Of a DNA stretch of 64,000 nucleotides, positions 53,236-64,000 are shown one piece after another. Below the pieces are notes generated by a model, which made no database searches, was not told the DNA's origin, and saw nothing but the letters and a program-made list of their open reading frames with translations. The position numbers and the translations under genes were made by a program. The first letter of the stretch is position 1. The number at the start of each line of letters is the position of its first letter. The stretch is from positions 434,001 through 498,000 of the forward strand of contig MU394058.1 of the NCBI GenBank assembly GCA_022578605.1. The letters are read 5' to 3'. This DNA is from Camillea tinctor (Eukaryota > Ascomycota > Sordariomycetes > Xylariales > Xylariaceae).

Positions 53236-53847
53236 CACTTCCAAAAAGCATCAATCACCGCATCACCTCATCCACACCATCACCAACAATCAAAATCACA
53301 ACCCAAAGCTCAAGTTTAAAAAGCCCGAGTAGTAAAAAAAAAAGCACATCTCTCTTTAATCGCCAAACCTAAATAATCACGCGCCTCTGCCTCTTTAGTT
53401 AGTCTATCAACAGTAACAAGAAAAAACGAGCATATCAAAAACCGCCCCTTCCTTCCTTCTCCCCCAAACTAGAGAGAAAAAGCAAAAAAAAAATTCTGTA
53501 GTGTGGGATAGGATAAGGAGGAATAGGATGGATAGGATAGACGGGATAGAGAGAGAAGAAAAATAAATAAATAAAAAAAGCTCTTAGAGATGAAAAATGG
53601 GAATGCCACTTCATCATCATCTCTTCTTTCTTTCTACCCCTCATCCCTCTTGTTTGTGTGTGTCTGTGTGTGTGTACTCATTATACACCTTTTTCTCTTC
53701 CCTTTTTTAACCTTCCTCCCATTGAGTCTCTGCTCTTTCATCATGATACATGCTCTCCCATGCTGTGATATAAAAAAAAACCATTGCCCCCACCCTCATT
53801 TATCCCTCGAGAAAAATAAAAATTTGTTCATCTTTATGGTTTGTCTT

Positions 53848-56528
53848 TTACGACTCTGGCTCCTCAACCTCGGGCTTGGCCTCGGCATCCGTCATTTCCT
53901 CATCCTTGCTACCCTCAGTCTTCTCAGGCTCTGCTCCCTTCCGGCTCTCCTCTTCCGCGGCCTTCTTGGCGGCGTTCTCCGCATCAACTTTAGCTTGAAC
54001 GGCCTGGCGTTGAGCCTCGATCTTGTCGAAGTACCGCTGGGAGATAGGTCCGGCCATGGCGCGGATCTCGTCCATCTTGGCGACGTAGACGGCCTTGGTA
54101 GCATCTTCACCCTCTTCGTATAGCCAATCCTACTGCATGTTAGCGAATATGATTCAATATGACTTTTTTTTTTTTTCAGTAGTCTCTCACCTCGCTTTCC
54201 GTGAGCTTAGACCGCAGCTTGTCCTTCTCCTCATCGCTAGCTAGGTCGGCAAACTGGTCGTCGAGCTTGTTACGCAGGTCGTAGATGTAAGTCTCTAACT
54301 CGTTCTTCTTCTCTTCGGTGTCGGCAACCAGCTTGTCTTCCATAACCATAGAGGCCTCCTGCTCGGTCAAGCTGTTCTTGGCACTCTCATCAAGGGCCGT
54401 GGTGCCGGCCACAATGGGAAGATCTCCCTTGCGAACCTGCTTCTTGACCTTGCGGGTCTTGGGCTTGGAGTCGTCCTTCTTATCGTCGGTCTCCATAGCC
54501 TGTGATATGGTTAGTTTGTGATTTCGATACCCACAGAAAGATAGGTATCAGGGGAATTGAACGCGCTTGGAATATGGGGTATAACTTACGTCGGGGTCCT
54601 TCTTGTCGCCATCTTCCTTCTTCTCGTCCTTAATCTCTTCCTCGACTTCCTGGTCCTCGACGTAGTAGCCACTCTCTACATTCAGAACACCGTGGATGTT
54701 AACTCTGGCCTTCAGCTTGCAGATCATGAACTCGGTCTTGGGGTCGGCCTTGACACCCTTCACCGAGAAACGGCCAATGAAGGGAGAGACACTGCCGGGC
54801 AGGTCCTCGGGCTTGGCGTATCTGGCCTCGAGATCGAAAGGCTGCTTGCGGTAGAAGGTCAGGATCTTTGTGGAAGGGAGAACATTGCCCCGGTTGAAGA
54901 CGGTGAGGCTGGTATCTTCGTCGGGTATGTCGACGTCCTTCTCCCACGAGAACTCGATCGGGTAGTGGACGATGTCCTGGACAGCAAAGTCGCGGACCTT
55001 GAATGCGGGAGAAAGGATGGCACAGCTGAAGGCACAGCCTCGGGCCACGGCCTCATCCTGGTTGAGGGTGAAGGAGAGCGTCTTGCCGAAGAACGCCTGG
55101 ATTCGCTCCTTGATGGCGGGTACGCGTGTGCAGCCACCAACCAGCTCGATTACGTCGATGTCATCCTTGGTGAGCTTGGCATCGCTAAGGGCTTGCTCCA
55201 AGGGGCCCACGACCTTGTTCAGCAGAGGCTCAACGAGGGCCTCGAACTCCTGGCGGGTGACCATGGCCTGGACATCGATGTCGTTCATGAGCGACTCGAT
55301 GTTCATGGGGGCCTGCTGGTTGGCCGACAGGACCTTCTTCAGCTTCTCGGCAGCAGCCTCGACACGAGCGAGGGCCTTGGGGTTGGTGGAGATGTCAATG
55401 TGGTATTTGCCCTTGAACTCCTTCTGGAAGTGGTTTACCAAGGCCAGGTTGAACTCTCTACCGCCGAAGTGACGGTCGCAGGCAGTAGACTTGACCGTCA
55501 GCTCGCCCTTCTTGAACTCGACAACGGAGCAGGAGTAGTTGCTGTGGCCGATATCGACGAAGGCGACCCGGCGGGGCTTCTCCTCAGCAGAAGGCAGGTC
55601 GAGCTTGGTAATACCGTAACCGAGAGCGGCAGCGGTGTTGTCGTTTATGATACGGAGAGGCTTGAGGCCGGCGATCTCGGCAGCATCAATAAGGCTCCTC
55701 CGCTGGGCGTCGGTGAACCAGGCGGGCACGCTCATGACCACATCGGAAACGGGTAGCCTCAGCTCGTTGGCAGCAGTCTGCCTCACCTTGCTCAGGAACA
55801 TGGCAATCAGCTGGGTGGCCGAGAACTTCTCCTTCTTGCCCTGGTACATCACCTCGGCGCCAACCTGGCCGTTGACATCGACAAGGGGCGCCGTGATATA
55901 CTGTTGCTCGATCTGAACATCGGGGTCCTTCAAGGTTCGTCCAGCGAGACGCTTCAGGCAAGAGACGGTGTTCTTGAGGTTGGAGGTTTCTTGGGTCTTG
56001 GCTGCTTCACCGAGGTATCGAGCCTTGGGCCCGAAACCAACTAGAGATCTGTAGAGGGGGAGAAGTGGTCAGCATGGGGGGATCGATGGTATATGACGAG
56101 GGACGACGAGGGGAGATCGGTAGAAAACAAAAAGACTTACGGCGTTGCTCGGTTAGAGACTTCATTGGTGATCTGTGGTGTAAGGAGTAAGTCAGTAAGT
56201 AAAGTCTCGTCTATCTTGGATATGTGTATGTGTATGTCTGTTTGATTCTTCGTTTGTCGCGCAAGATATATAGGTAGATGTATGTGTAGATGTATGTGTA
56301 GATGTATGTGTAGATGTATCTAAAGAAAGGGGAGTTACATACAACATCGACACCTCGATTTCTGGCAACGGCAATAACCGTGTTAAGGGTTCCGAAATCG
56401 ATACCTGCGAGTCATATAAGTTAGTATTCAGTCTTCATGTCCTCCGGCTTCAGTTGCTTGGGTGGGCTGTGGGAAAAAAGGGAAGGGGAAAGCAAAGATA
56501 TATATGACTTACCCACTACGCTACTCAT
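53848..56528 (-). CDS. Hsp110-type chaperone and nucleotide exchange factor (Hsp88/Sse1)
   Basis: Six exons, 56528-56513, 56404-56343, 56172-56141, 56048-54590, 54499-54191 and 54129-53848, give 719 residues, close to known Hsp88 proteins. The cytosolic protein exchanges nucleotide on Hsp70 and holds unfolded clients. The first three exons are only 16, 62 and 32 bases long and encode MSSVVGIDFGTLNTVIA...ITNEVSNRATP, the start of the ATPase domain. Exon 4 carries the rest of the ATPase domain (SVPAWFTDAQRRSL, NDNTAAALGYGI, VDIGHSN, ELVGGCTRVPAI) and the beta-sandwich with its acidic insert. Exons 5 and 6 give the helical C-terminus, ending in an Ala/Glu/Lys-rich tail. NRATP and the divergent interdomain sequence favour Hsp110 over canonical Hsp70. 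Intron 2 holds a 12-base tandem repeat. A heat-shock element lies upstream. Confidence 0.94.
56275..56320. repeat. 12-base tandem repeat in HSP88 intron 2
   Basis: TAGATGTATGTG repeated three times plus a partial fourth copy, wholly within the intron at 56173-56342. Confidence 0.88.
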
Positions 56529-58344
56529 CTTGAAAGTCTGAAGGAGGGTTCGTCAACAAATATGTTGGTGATTCGTTTCGTTGGTGCACTATCACAAAAA
56601 AAAAGAATTGTGAAGCGATCTTCCGGGGGGAAGAGAAAGAAGAAAAAGGTGTAGAAGGGGAGGAAAAGAAGATATCAAGAGAATTAGTAGTTGGTGGTGA
56701 GAGGTATGTTATATGAGTTAGTCGAAGACACTCGAAAAGGAAAAAAACGAGTAAGGTTCTTTCTTTTTCCTTGGGTTTGGTTTTCTTTGCTGATTCGTTG
56801 GCCTGGAGAAGGATTGGCGGGGAGAAGAATGAAGGGGGGTAAAAAGGGAAATGGAAGAGAGAAAAAAGAGGAATAAGAAGTTGTTGTTATTTTGTGGTAT
56901 TTTGGTGACAAGTCAGATAAGTTTGAAAAGAAAAGAATAAATAATTCTTTTTTTTTCTTTCCTTCTTTTTCTCTTTTTCTTTTATTCTTATCTTAAAAAA
57001 AGAATAGGAGAAAGGAAAATGTAAATACTTAAAGCTGCCCAAAACGATACAAGGTGGGAGGTTTTGCAGAGGTTTCTTTTTAAAAAAAAGTCTACCTTAG
57101 CCTTAGGACCTGATAACCCCTCCTTCTACCCTTTAAATACTACACCCCCGGGTGTGGCTGACGTTTTTTGCTAGTTAGGAAAGTTCTAGAGAGTTCAAGA
57201 TCCCACTAGTTCTTTCTTTGTTATTAAAAAAATAATGCTGCACCTGCTATGGGTTGTTCGCTGTTGCCCTTTGTTGCCCTTCGTTACCGCCAGCCTTACA
57301 TAAAAAACCACCTAAAGTACCTGGCGCTTCTTTTGCTCCGGGTCATTGGGTGGGTTGGGTAGATACGTATATACTACGTCCACCCCCAACCTTATCTAAT
57401 TACCCCACCACAATCAATTTATCTGTTATCATAAAGTAAAAACTCCATTATCCCCATCCTTGAATCTTTGGGTAGGAGGTGGGAGGGTTAGGTGGATGGT
57501 GGGGCTGGTTCTTTTTTCTTTTTTCTTTTTTTCTTTCCTTTTCACACCCCTTCTTTTTCTTCCTTTGCCCTGACCTGACTTTGACCGCCCCGCATACCTT
57601 CTTCTCTCTCTATCTTTTGCACAGCGCCCACTATGTATGTAATGTAGAGTCGGGTATAGTCAATCTTAGTCTATTTAATCGTCTAATCCATCACTGGCTG
57701 ACGTGCATAACTTACTTTTGAATTTTTAGTGTATAACACCCAACCTCCGTTAGGTATGTATTATCCATATGTTACATATTTTCTACCAATACTACTTATT
57801 ACAACCAAAATAAAAAAAGAACATAAAAGATGTTTCTGGATATTTTTCGAATAGTTGTATTGCATAATAAAGGAACCAAAAAGAAATATTATTTCTGACA
57901 AAAAAAAAAAAGAACAAAAGAAAAATGTGCGTGTGTGTGCCGCTTAACCGCCACTTTGACAAACCGCAAAATAGAACAAAAATAAAATAGTAGGTGAAGT
58001 GTTCATGAGTAAGAAGGTAGGTGAGAAAGTGGGTTGGGTTGGCCTGGGTGGGTAATGCGTGACGACATAAAGGGGAAAAGAAAAAACTCTTATTCAAATC
58101 GAATTGCCTTACGGCCTAACCAATGCGCCAGGCCCTGCTTGGCTGCACCTCATTCTGCTGGTTGTAAGTCATCCCAAGAGCATGGATCAGGTTTCCAACA
58201 CTAATCATTTGCTTCCAATCCCCAGCAGTCCCAAATACTATCACCAAATCTTCACATTTTGCCAAGCTAGGTTATGTAAAAAATAGGTAGTCGATATAGA
58301 ATTTCTGCCTATGCTATTCGTCCATCGATATTGTGTGCGAACTC
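56529..58344. other. HSP88 5' region and ARG2 3' flank
   Basis: 1.8 kb, tail-to-head between ARG2 and HSP88 on the minus strand, so it should contain the HSP88 promoter. It includes A/G- and T/C-rich runs (56600-57010), the heat-shock element at 57179-57196, and AT-rich sequence beyond. No gene seen. Confidence 0.6.
57179..57196 (-). promoter_or_regulatory. Heat-shock element upstream of HSP88
   Basis: On the plus strand the bases read GAA-AG-TTC-TA-GAG-AG-TTC: four alternating five-base units of the HSF1 site, with one mismatch (GAG for GAA) in the third. It lies about 650 bases before the HSP88 start codon, and no gene on the other strand begins here. HSF1 control of Hsp110 genes is established in fungi; use of this site is inferred. 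Confidence 0.62.
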
Positions 58345-60591
58345 CTAATCCACCACCTGTTTCTTGTCCGCCCACGAAGGCTCCACGCCGCGGCACACGC
58401 TCTCATAATCCCGGAACTTCTGCTCGTCCAATGCCAGCTCCGGTGTTGTCCAGAACATAGTCCAGTTCATGTCTGCAAACTTCAACGAGCCACGAGACCG
58501 CTCGAAATACCACTTATTGACCGGGTTGTCCTTCCTGCTTCTCCAGCACACCCCATACGGGAAGCAGTCGCGCACCATCGCATTGAAGATAATATCTGCC
58601 ACACCCCCCGCCCCCTGACTCTTGCGCAGCACCGCGAACTTGTCCAAGTAAGGTACGAGTCTGGTAGCATCCTTCTCCCCTCCTGCATCATTCATGCCCG
58701 CAGGCCTCTCCCACGTGAGCAGCGCACCCCCTTCGTATTGGCCGGCGATGATGATACCCGCGAGATTACCATTGATACGTCTGAGATAATGGTCAACGTC
58801 GAGCTTCCGCCCAAACGAGTCCTCGATGAGATGAACGAGGCGAGGAAGGTCAATGCACGGGTCCGTTAAATTTAAACTCTTTTGTCCTGGCCGGGGCGGC
58901 TGCCAAGGCGTGACCCGGGGGTCCGGGTAAATGGTCAACGGCATACCACGCTTCGCTAACGTCGTCAACGATCCAATCTGCGACGTTCCTGTCGCCGATG
59001 TGACCGGTCTGAAGCGCTCGGATGGCAATGACGACGAGTGCACCGGCTTGTCGGTGAGGAGACTATGTATCAACGGGTTCTGCCCTCGCCTGGTGCCGAC
59101 AAGAGCCCAGTCCATATTCCGATCCTCCGGTCTCCGCTCTGTTGCTACTTCTTCCGGAGTCGTGATGACGGCTGAAGAAGTCGGTGGAAGCAACGATAAG
59201 ACATCCTTAGCCAATTGGGCATTTTCTAGATGTATCGTGTTCTCCTTGTTCTGTGCCTTGCTAGCCGGTTCGGTAGCCGTCAGCTGCTCTTTAACTTCCC
59301 GAAATTCTTGTTCGAGGTTCAGGAATAGGTGCCGGCCCGTGGCCCGATTCTTAGCTGGGGTTCCGCCGAGAGGGTCCAGGATGATGAGCCTATATACTTC
59401 GGCGGCCTTCAGTAACGGTGCCATGCGTGAATCTTCGGCTGACTGTTCCAGAAATTGAAGGCCTGAGAGTTGCCTAGTGAGGGCCAGCACAGCATCATTC
59501 GCACTGACGGGCTTAATAGTGCAAGTGTCTGCGGTGAAGCCGAACGAAGGGATGATGGGAATAAGCTCTTCTTTCAACGCGCTCATAAGATCGGTCGAGT
59601 TGTTAATAAACAAACTTCGAGAGGTAAACGGCGAGTTAACCTTGTCGGGAGCATCCCCTATGGCAATAGGGGAATCGATGACCCGCGCACCCCGGGCATC
59701 GTACTTGTCAATGGCCATGGCAATTCGATTGGCCTGCATGCCTGCGGTTTGGCGCTTCGCCGCTTCATCCTTTCCGCCAACGTCACAATCCACCACCACA
59801 ATGCTAATCAGACCGAGCTTCCTTAGCTGGCCGAGGGTCTTACCCACGCCATTTAGGGTGGCATCGTCGATTTGTTGAGGAGCGCGGAACTTAATGAGAG
59901 CCACAAATAACGACTCCTGAATAGTAACGTCTTGTTCTAGATTTGGGCGATCAAGGCCAGCTATCTTTTCCCCTTGGTCAACAACCAAGTCTTTGACTCC
60001 CTCAGCTGTGTTCTCAGGTATCACGACGTTGTTGGTTTCACGGGTCTGGGTAGTTGCACGTTGCTTGAAGCCAGTAGCCCCTTTTCTCTCGAGGACAGGG
60101 ATGAATTTGTTCATATAACCCTTGGTATCTCGCTTCGTGGCCGACGTCTCGAGAACGGAGACAAGGAAATCCTGGAGCGGAGTCAGCGGGAGTGAGACGA
60201 CGAAGGAAGGGAGTTTCGGGGACGTAATGCAAATATCATACCCTGTCAAGACGTTTCTTCTCTCTCTGTGATTCGGATATAGAGGTATAGGGGGATTTGA
60301 AAGCTACCGGTTGCCTACCAGCTTTGGCAGTAGATATGAACCGAACGCATAATGGTGTCGAGCCATGATTCAACTCGCGCGAGGATTTCCGGTTGAGGTC
60401 TCTGGCCAATGGCGTCTGCAAGACAAAGACATGTTAGTTCCCCGGTATTAGGTTACTAGGAAGAGGATAAAGAGATAGGGATAGAGATAAGAAATAGTAA
60501 GACAGAGGGAGAAGAATGTGGATTGTTATCAACTAACATGTAGGCCAGTAGCAGTCGTCTTCTTCCAAGTCGCGTAGTATCGCATTCTCAT
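58345..60591 (-). CDS. ARG2: N-acetylglutamate synthase, mitochondrial (first step of arginine synthesis)
   Basis: Three exons, 60591-60538, 60415-60242 and 60171-58345, give 684 residues. The enzyme acetylates glutamate with acetyl-CoA in mitochondria and commits it to ornithine and arginine. The N-terminal 60 residues are basic and Ser/Thr-rich with few acidic residues early on, as expected of an import signal (MRMRYYATWKKTTATG). The second exon gives TPLARDLNRKSSRELNHGS, ending EKKRLDR, which joins to DFLVSVLETSATKRDTKGY in exon 3. The middle resembles the degenerate amino-acid-kinase fold of fungal synthases, and the C-terminal part (IDLPRLVHLIEDSFGRKLD, GNLAGIIIAGQYEGGALL, GVADIIFNAMVRDCFPYGVCW) is the acetyltransferase domain. 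The ATG at 60591 is the first in frame after an upstream stop. A TGAGTCA site lies 290 bases upstream. Confidence 0.9.
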
Positions 60592-62113
60592 CTCATATCT
60601 CAAGGGAGCATCTTGGGGTTCGTCAAGAAGTTTTGACGGTAGAGGCAGAAGTTCAGGACATTATGGGGGTTTTGTAGATATGGGGGGAAGAGAGAGAAAG
60701 AGAGGATAGAAGAAAAGAAAAAGAAAGAGAGAGGAAAGGAAGAGAGGAGGGAAACAGGGTTAAGTTTAAATAAAATCTGACCAAACTCAAGTTGTCTATT
60801 TGAGCTGGTTTAAGTTGGTGTCAATTGATGTCAAGGTTTAAAGTTTAGGACTAGATTGGAGACTTGGAGCAAAGTCGATGTGAGTCAAAACTGCCCTTTT
60901 TCTTTGGTTCAAGAACATCGATAAGCAGCCTGTAGACCTCCATACTGATACCCGCATAAAATCTTATCAGTGGGCCGTTATCGGCTAATACATACCTACT
61001 AGTGACCTTGCCCAAACCCCACTACATACATTACAGTTGTACTAGGTAGTAGCATCAGAGTGAGGGACTTTTTGATAGGTCCAGTTGGTTTCTTAGCTTC
61101 TACCCATACCCTTTCTCCTCACATGCAAACTCCAAAAAAGATTTATGTACTATAAATATATATTATCTACCTAGGTACATATAAAAAATTTGGAGTAGTT
61201 AACAGGTCATCAGGCCAGTGTGACGTGCATGTATGCAAATTGATCAGTATACAAAAAATAGTTAACTAGACAGAATGTAGGTAATGGCATAACCTAATAG
61301 GGTATATAATAGGTACCAGAGATGCATCCAAAAAATAATAGACTAAAGAGCCTTCAAGCTAATAATTTTAACTATATGTACAAGATCCCGAGAATTTTGA
61401 ACGCTATACCTAATATTGTTACACCCATGTGCTTGACGTACGATCTAATCTTATCAATCTATAGGACCATATCCACACTTGACGGGGACTTCGGAGGACT
61501 ACAACTCGTATACTCGAACTAGGATCGGTGTACCTGGTAAATATTACCTAAAGTATAGAACATAGAATTACAAACGAGGTAATTATATGACTTGCCTATA
61601 GTCTGGAATCCGGCTTTGTTTAGTGTCATGTAGTAAGCAGGTAAATTGTCCCAGTACTTCTACTTATACATACCCTCTACTTACATACATATCATGATAC
61701 TTTAAGTAGGTAGGTGAGTAGTAACGAACATGAGATCCTCAGATCAAACCAGGAAGTTCGGAACACTAGCGGTAGGGCGAACCAATCGGTAAAAGTCAAT
61801 CATGATCCAGCTTGGCACTTATACCACTCATCATACTCACCTAACTAGGGATGTAGGGTATTAAGGGGTAAGGGGAAAGGGGGGTAGAAGAGTCTAGACT
61901 CTACGTGTAATATTCTCAGGTATCATATCGTATAACATCCCTAATTGATACTGGAACCTGAAGATATCTACCACGATAGCTTATAAGTCACAACGGTTCT
62001 ATATCATACGTAGCTAATCAACCAATATGAGAAGACGGTTGGAAACTATACGAGGGACCATGTTAGACTAGGTACGGTAAGTAGATATGCAACCCCTAAC
62101 TATCAGAGAAATA
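60592..62113. other. ARG2 5' region and SDR-gene 3' flank
   Basis: 1.5 kb. An A/G-rich stretch (60680-60755) and a TGAGTCA site lie near ARG2; the rest is AT-rich with TACCTA/TAGGTA motifs. No gene seen. Confidence 0.6.
60881..60887 (-). promoter_or_regulatory. Gcn4/CPC1-type binding site upstream of ARG2
   Basis: TGAGTCA matches the TGA(C/G)TCA consensus of Gcn4 and its filamentous-fungal counterparts CPC1/CpcA, which raise amino-acid biosynthesis genes during starvation. It lies 290 bases before the ARG2 start codon, with no competing gene. Function is inferred; a 7-base match occurs by chance fairly often. Confidence 0.55.
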
Positions 62114-63214
62114 TCATAGAAGCCCCTCACACGCCTTCGCCGCATCCAAGATCGTCTTCTTAAACGGGATCCAATCCTGCCCCGTAAGCTCCACCACCGT
62201 CTGCGTATCATACCTCGGCCCCTCCTCCGGGAAAGCAAAATCATCACCAACCTCCTCCTCTCCCTCCGCCCCCTGAATCACCCCCTTCCTCTCCGGATAC
62301 GCCTCCCTCAGCACCTTCGCTACCCCTCTTGGGCTCACCCACGCGCTCGCGGCCAAAAACCGCTTCCCATCCGTCTCGCGCGGGTGCTCCACCAAAAACG
62401 CCGTCAACCGCGCCACATCCCGCACATCGACGTGCGCCCCGTGGCCCAGCAGCCCCTCCGCCGGCGGCAGCTCCCTCCCCGCCAGGATATCGCACACGAA
62501 CCCGCCCGACCCCCTCGCCGCCTCGCGCGCGTCCGCCGGCGCCACCGCCGCCGGCCCCGCCACGAACACCGGGTTCACGCACGCCAGCGCGAACTTCCGC
62601 GGGGCGAGCTTCCACAGCGCGCGCTCCGCGGCCGTCTTGCCCGCCGCGTACGCCAGCGGCCCAGGCACGGCCTGCCCGCGCGCCCGCAGCGCCTCCGCCA
62701 TCACGTCCAGGTCGCTCCACTGGTCCGCCTTGATGGTCGCGCCGCCTGACCCCCCCGCGCCCAGCCCCGGGACCCCGACCGCCGCCACCGAGCTCATGAG
62801 CACGAAGCTCTGCAGCGCCGGCAGCTGCGCCGCCGCCGCGGATGCGATGTTGAGCGTCCCCTGGATGGGCACCTCGAGCATGGCCCGCGCGTCGGGGTTG
62901 TCGAAGGTCACGGGCTGCGCCCCGTGCACGATCGCCGTGAGGGGCGCGCCGGCGTGGAAGGCCGCGTCGAAGGCTCCTGGAGCTGTGATGTCGGGGACTT
63001 CGACGAGCGAGAAGAGCCCTGATGAGGCGTATGGGTGGAAGGGGCTGGAGGGGCCGAGGAGCGGCTCCCGGGTGCGGGCGAGGGAGCGCACGGTGCCGCG
63101 GACGGTGTAGCCTGATTGAAGGAGGGTCAGGATTATGTGCCCTGCGATGTAGCCGTTGGCGCCTGTGACGAGGACAGTGCCCTTCGATGCTTCTTTCTGG
63201 GTAGGTTCGGACAT
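62114..63214 (-). CDS. Extended short-chain dehydrogenase/reductase (aldehyde or ketone reductase, Gre2/DFR-like)
   Basis: A single exon of 366 residues. The N-terminal NAD(P)-binding motif is in VLVTGANGYIAGH (about residues 14-26), followed by a Rossmann fold with Arg-rich VRGTVRSLAR near 38-47, which favours NADP. The catalytic motif is YAAGKTAAE (YxxxK), with the usual SSVAA serine segment before it, and NPVFVAGP further on. This is the pattern of Gre2-type methylglyoxal and aldehyde reductases and plant dihydroflavonol reductase-like proteins. The substrate cannot be told from sequence. The codon usage is markedly more GC-rich than the flanking AT-rich DNA, though other exons here (GAL7, TBC) are also GC-rich, so this is not evidence of transfer. 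No biosynthetic cluster surrounds it. Confidence 0.82.
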   Translation of the reverse strand: MSEPTQKEASKGTVLVTGANGYIAGHIILTLLQSGYTVRGTVRSLARTREPLLGPSSPFHPYASSGLFSLVEVPDITAPGAFDAAFHAGAPLTAIVHGAQPVTFDNPDARAMLEVPIQGTLNIASAAAAQLPALQSFVLMSSVAAVGVPGLGAGGSGGATIKADQWSDLDVMAEALRARGQAVPGPLAYAAGKTAAERALWKLAPRKFALACVNPVFVAGPAAVAPADAREAARGSGGFVCDILAGRELPPAEGLLGHGAHVDVRDVARLTAFLVEHPRETDGKRFLAASAWVSPRGVAKVLREAYPERKGVIQGAEGEEEVGDDFAFPEEGPRYDTQTVVELTGQDWIPFKKTILDAAKACEGLL

Positions 63215-64000
63215 ATTTCTACATAAGGTGCTGTACGCTGCAAGGAAGAGTATTTTCTCCTCCTTTTTTTATTCCCGTCTGTATTTCCGTTGCCTTTTGC
63301 TTAGGGTAGCTGAGTGGTAGGTTGACGAAGATAGAGGAAAGACTCTTTGTCCAACAGCGGCGAGATCGAGACCCTTTTATAGCAAACCTCCGAGGCCTCC
63401 TCAAAGGCATTTATGCCGACGGTGTTTCGTCTTACGAAGGTTTCACTTGTAGTTTGTATTTCCGGTTTGCCCCCTTTCCCCTCCCCCTTTAACTCTGTTC
63501 TAGAGGTTTCGAAGAAGCGATACCATGTATACGATGAATACGACGAGCATGACGGAGGTCTTAGCTGGTCCAATAACGGCAGTATGCGTTCAGCCTAACT
63601 TAGGTGATATCGGTAATGTCACCCTAAAGAAATGGTCCCCGATCCTGATTATAAATCCTACGATAATGAAATGAGCGTTAGTAGAAAGGAAAATGGATCC
63701 CGACCTTGACTATCCGCGTCGAATGTATACCTACCTAGGTATGCTGCTGTCTCGGATGTGCTAACTATAATCTAGAGCGAAAGTAATTAGTTACCTACCT
63801 ACATAAGAATAATGGTAATCTAGTGAATATCATGTTCTTGGCATGGTTAGAATATCTCGCCAACTACTTAGGTAGATACGTACATACGGTATTATAAAGA
63901 TAGTACAAAGAATATGTTTAAGAAGTATCTCTTAAGGAATATAACCTAGATATCTGGGCTATAGTGACAGGTAGTCTTATATCATTATAAAGTAGTATCT
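63215..64000. other. Intergenic region to the window edge
   Basis: Likely SDR-gene promoter followed by AT-rich sequence with a TACCTAGGTA motif near 63731-63742. No gene or partial gene seen up to the edge. Confidence 0.55.

Larger units (their letters stand above)
51129..53847. other. 2.7-kb region between convergent eIF5B and HSP88
   Basis: AG-rich runs (51300-51375, 51640-51700), a GGAT repeat near 52015-52033, CCCCTT repeats (52634-52663), a long pyrimidine-rich block (52920-53045), and CAAATT repeats (53207-53235). Small open frames here are simple-sequence artefacts. No gene seen. Confidence 0.55.

Noticed and set aside
52600..53330. Several plus-strand frames rich in Pro, Leu and Ser
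   Set aside because: They are translations of pyrimidine-rich simple repeats (CCCCTT, CAAATT) and not genes.
54557..55756. 399-codon plus-strand frame opposite HSP88
   Set aside because: Long antisense shadow of the Hsp110 exon; the Hsp110 reading is unambiguous.
62329..62749. Arg/Pro-rich plus-strand frames opposite the SDR gene
   Set aside because: Shadow frames in GC-rich coding sequence, with no recognisable domain.

Overview
The window looks like nuclear DNA of a filamentous ascomycete (Pezizomycotina, most likely Sordariomycetes). The evidence is gene content and architecture. There are intact fungal housekeeping genes: ergosterol enzymes ERG28 and CYP61/ERG5, fungal-type N-acetylglutamate synthase, Hsp88 and Rrn7. 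They carry short GT-AG introns of about 40-360 bases and lie in long AT-rich intergenic stretches full of microsatellites and TACCTA/TAGGTA motifs. The exact order or genus cannot be fixed from the sequence alone. No tRNA, rRNA, CRISPR array, secondary-metabolite core gene or prokaryotic feature was seen.

Layout: 0-4 kb holds a fungal protein of the family usually (mis)labelled geranylgeranyl pyrophosphate synthetase, and a low-complexity acidic/Pro-Ser protein. 4.8-9.2 kb is nucleoporin NUP170. 9.6-10.45 kb is a small non-autonomous LTR element (TRIM-like) with two identical 124-base terminal repeats. 11.3-21 kb is rich in lipid genes: IFA38 (very-long-chain fatty acid elongation) diverges from ERG28, then GAL7, then a 3.6-kb gene-empty stretch, then ERG5. 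22-28.6 kb holds a mitochondrial rhodanese, a YIPF1/2-type Golgi membrane protein and the Pol I factor RRN7. 29.7-37.6 kb holds eIF5A, VPS52 (GARP complex) and a TBC1D20/Gyp8-type Rab GAP. 41.8-46.2 kb holds a large MMS1_N/CPSF-A-like protein, 47.7-51.1 kb eIF5B, 53.8-56.5 kb HSP88 (Hsp110), 58.3-60.6 kb ARG2 (N-acetylglutamate synthase), and 62.1-63.2 kb an extended-SDR reductase.

The genes form no single pathway, but some themes recur. Sterol and VLCFA synthesis at the ER is represented by IFA38, ERG28 and ERG5. Golgi/endosome traffic is represented by the YIPF-like protein, VPS52 and the TBC protein. Translation and ribosome production are represented by RRN7, eIF5A and eIF5B. Two regulatory sites fit the genes they precede: a four-unit heat-shock element upstream of HSP88 and a TGAGTCA (Gcn4/CPC1-type) site upstream of ARG2.

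All exon joins given below were worked out by hand from GT-AG sites, reading frame and recognisable protein families. The most unusual item is the miniature LTR element. No convincing undescribed multi-gene system was found; most of the window is conserved housekeeping sequence separated by simple-sequence-rich intergenic DNA.
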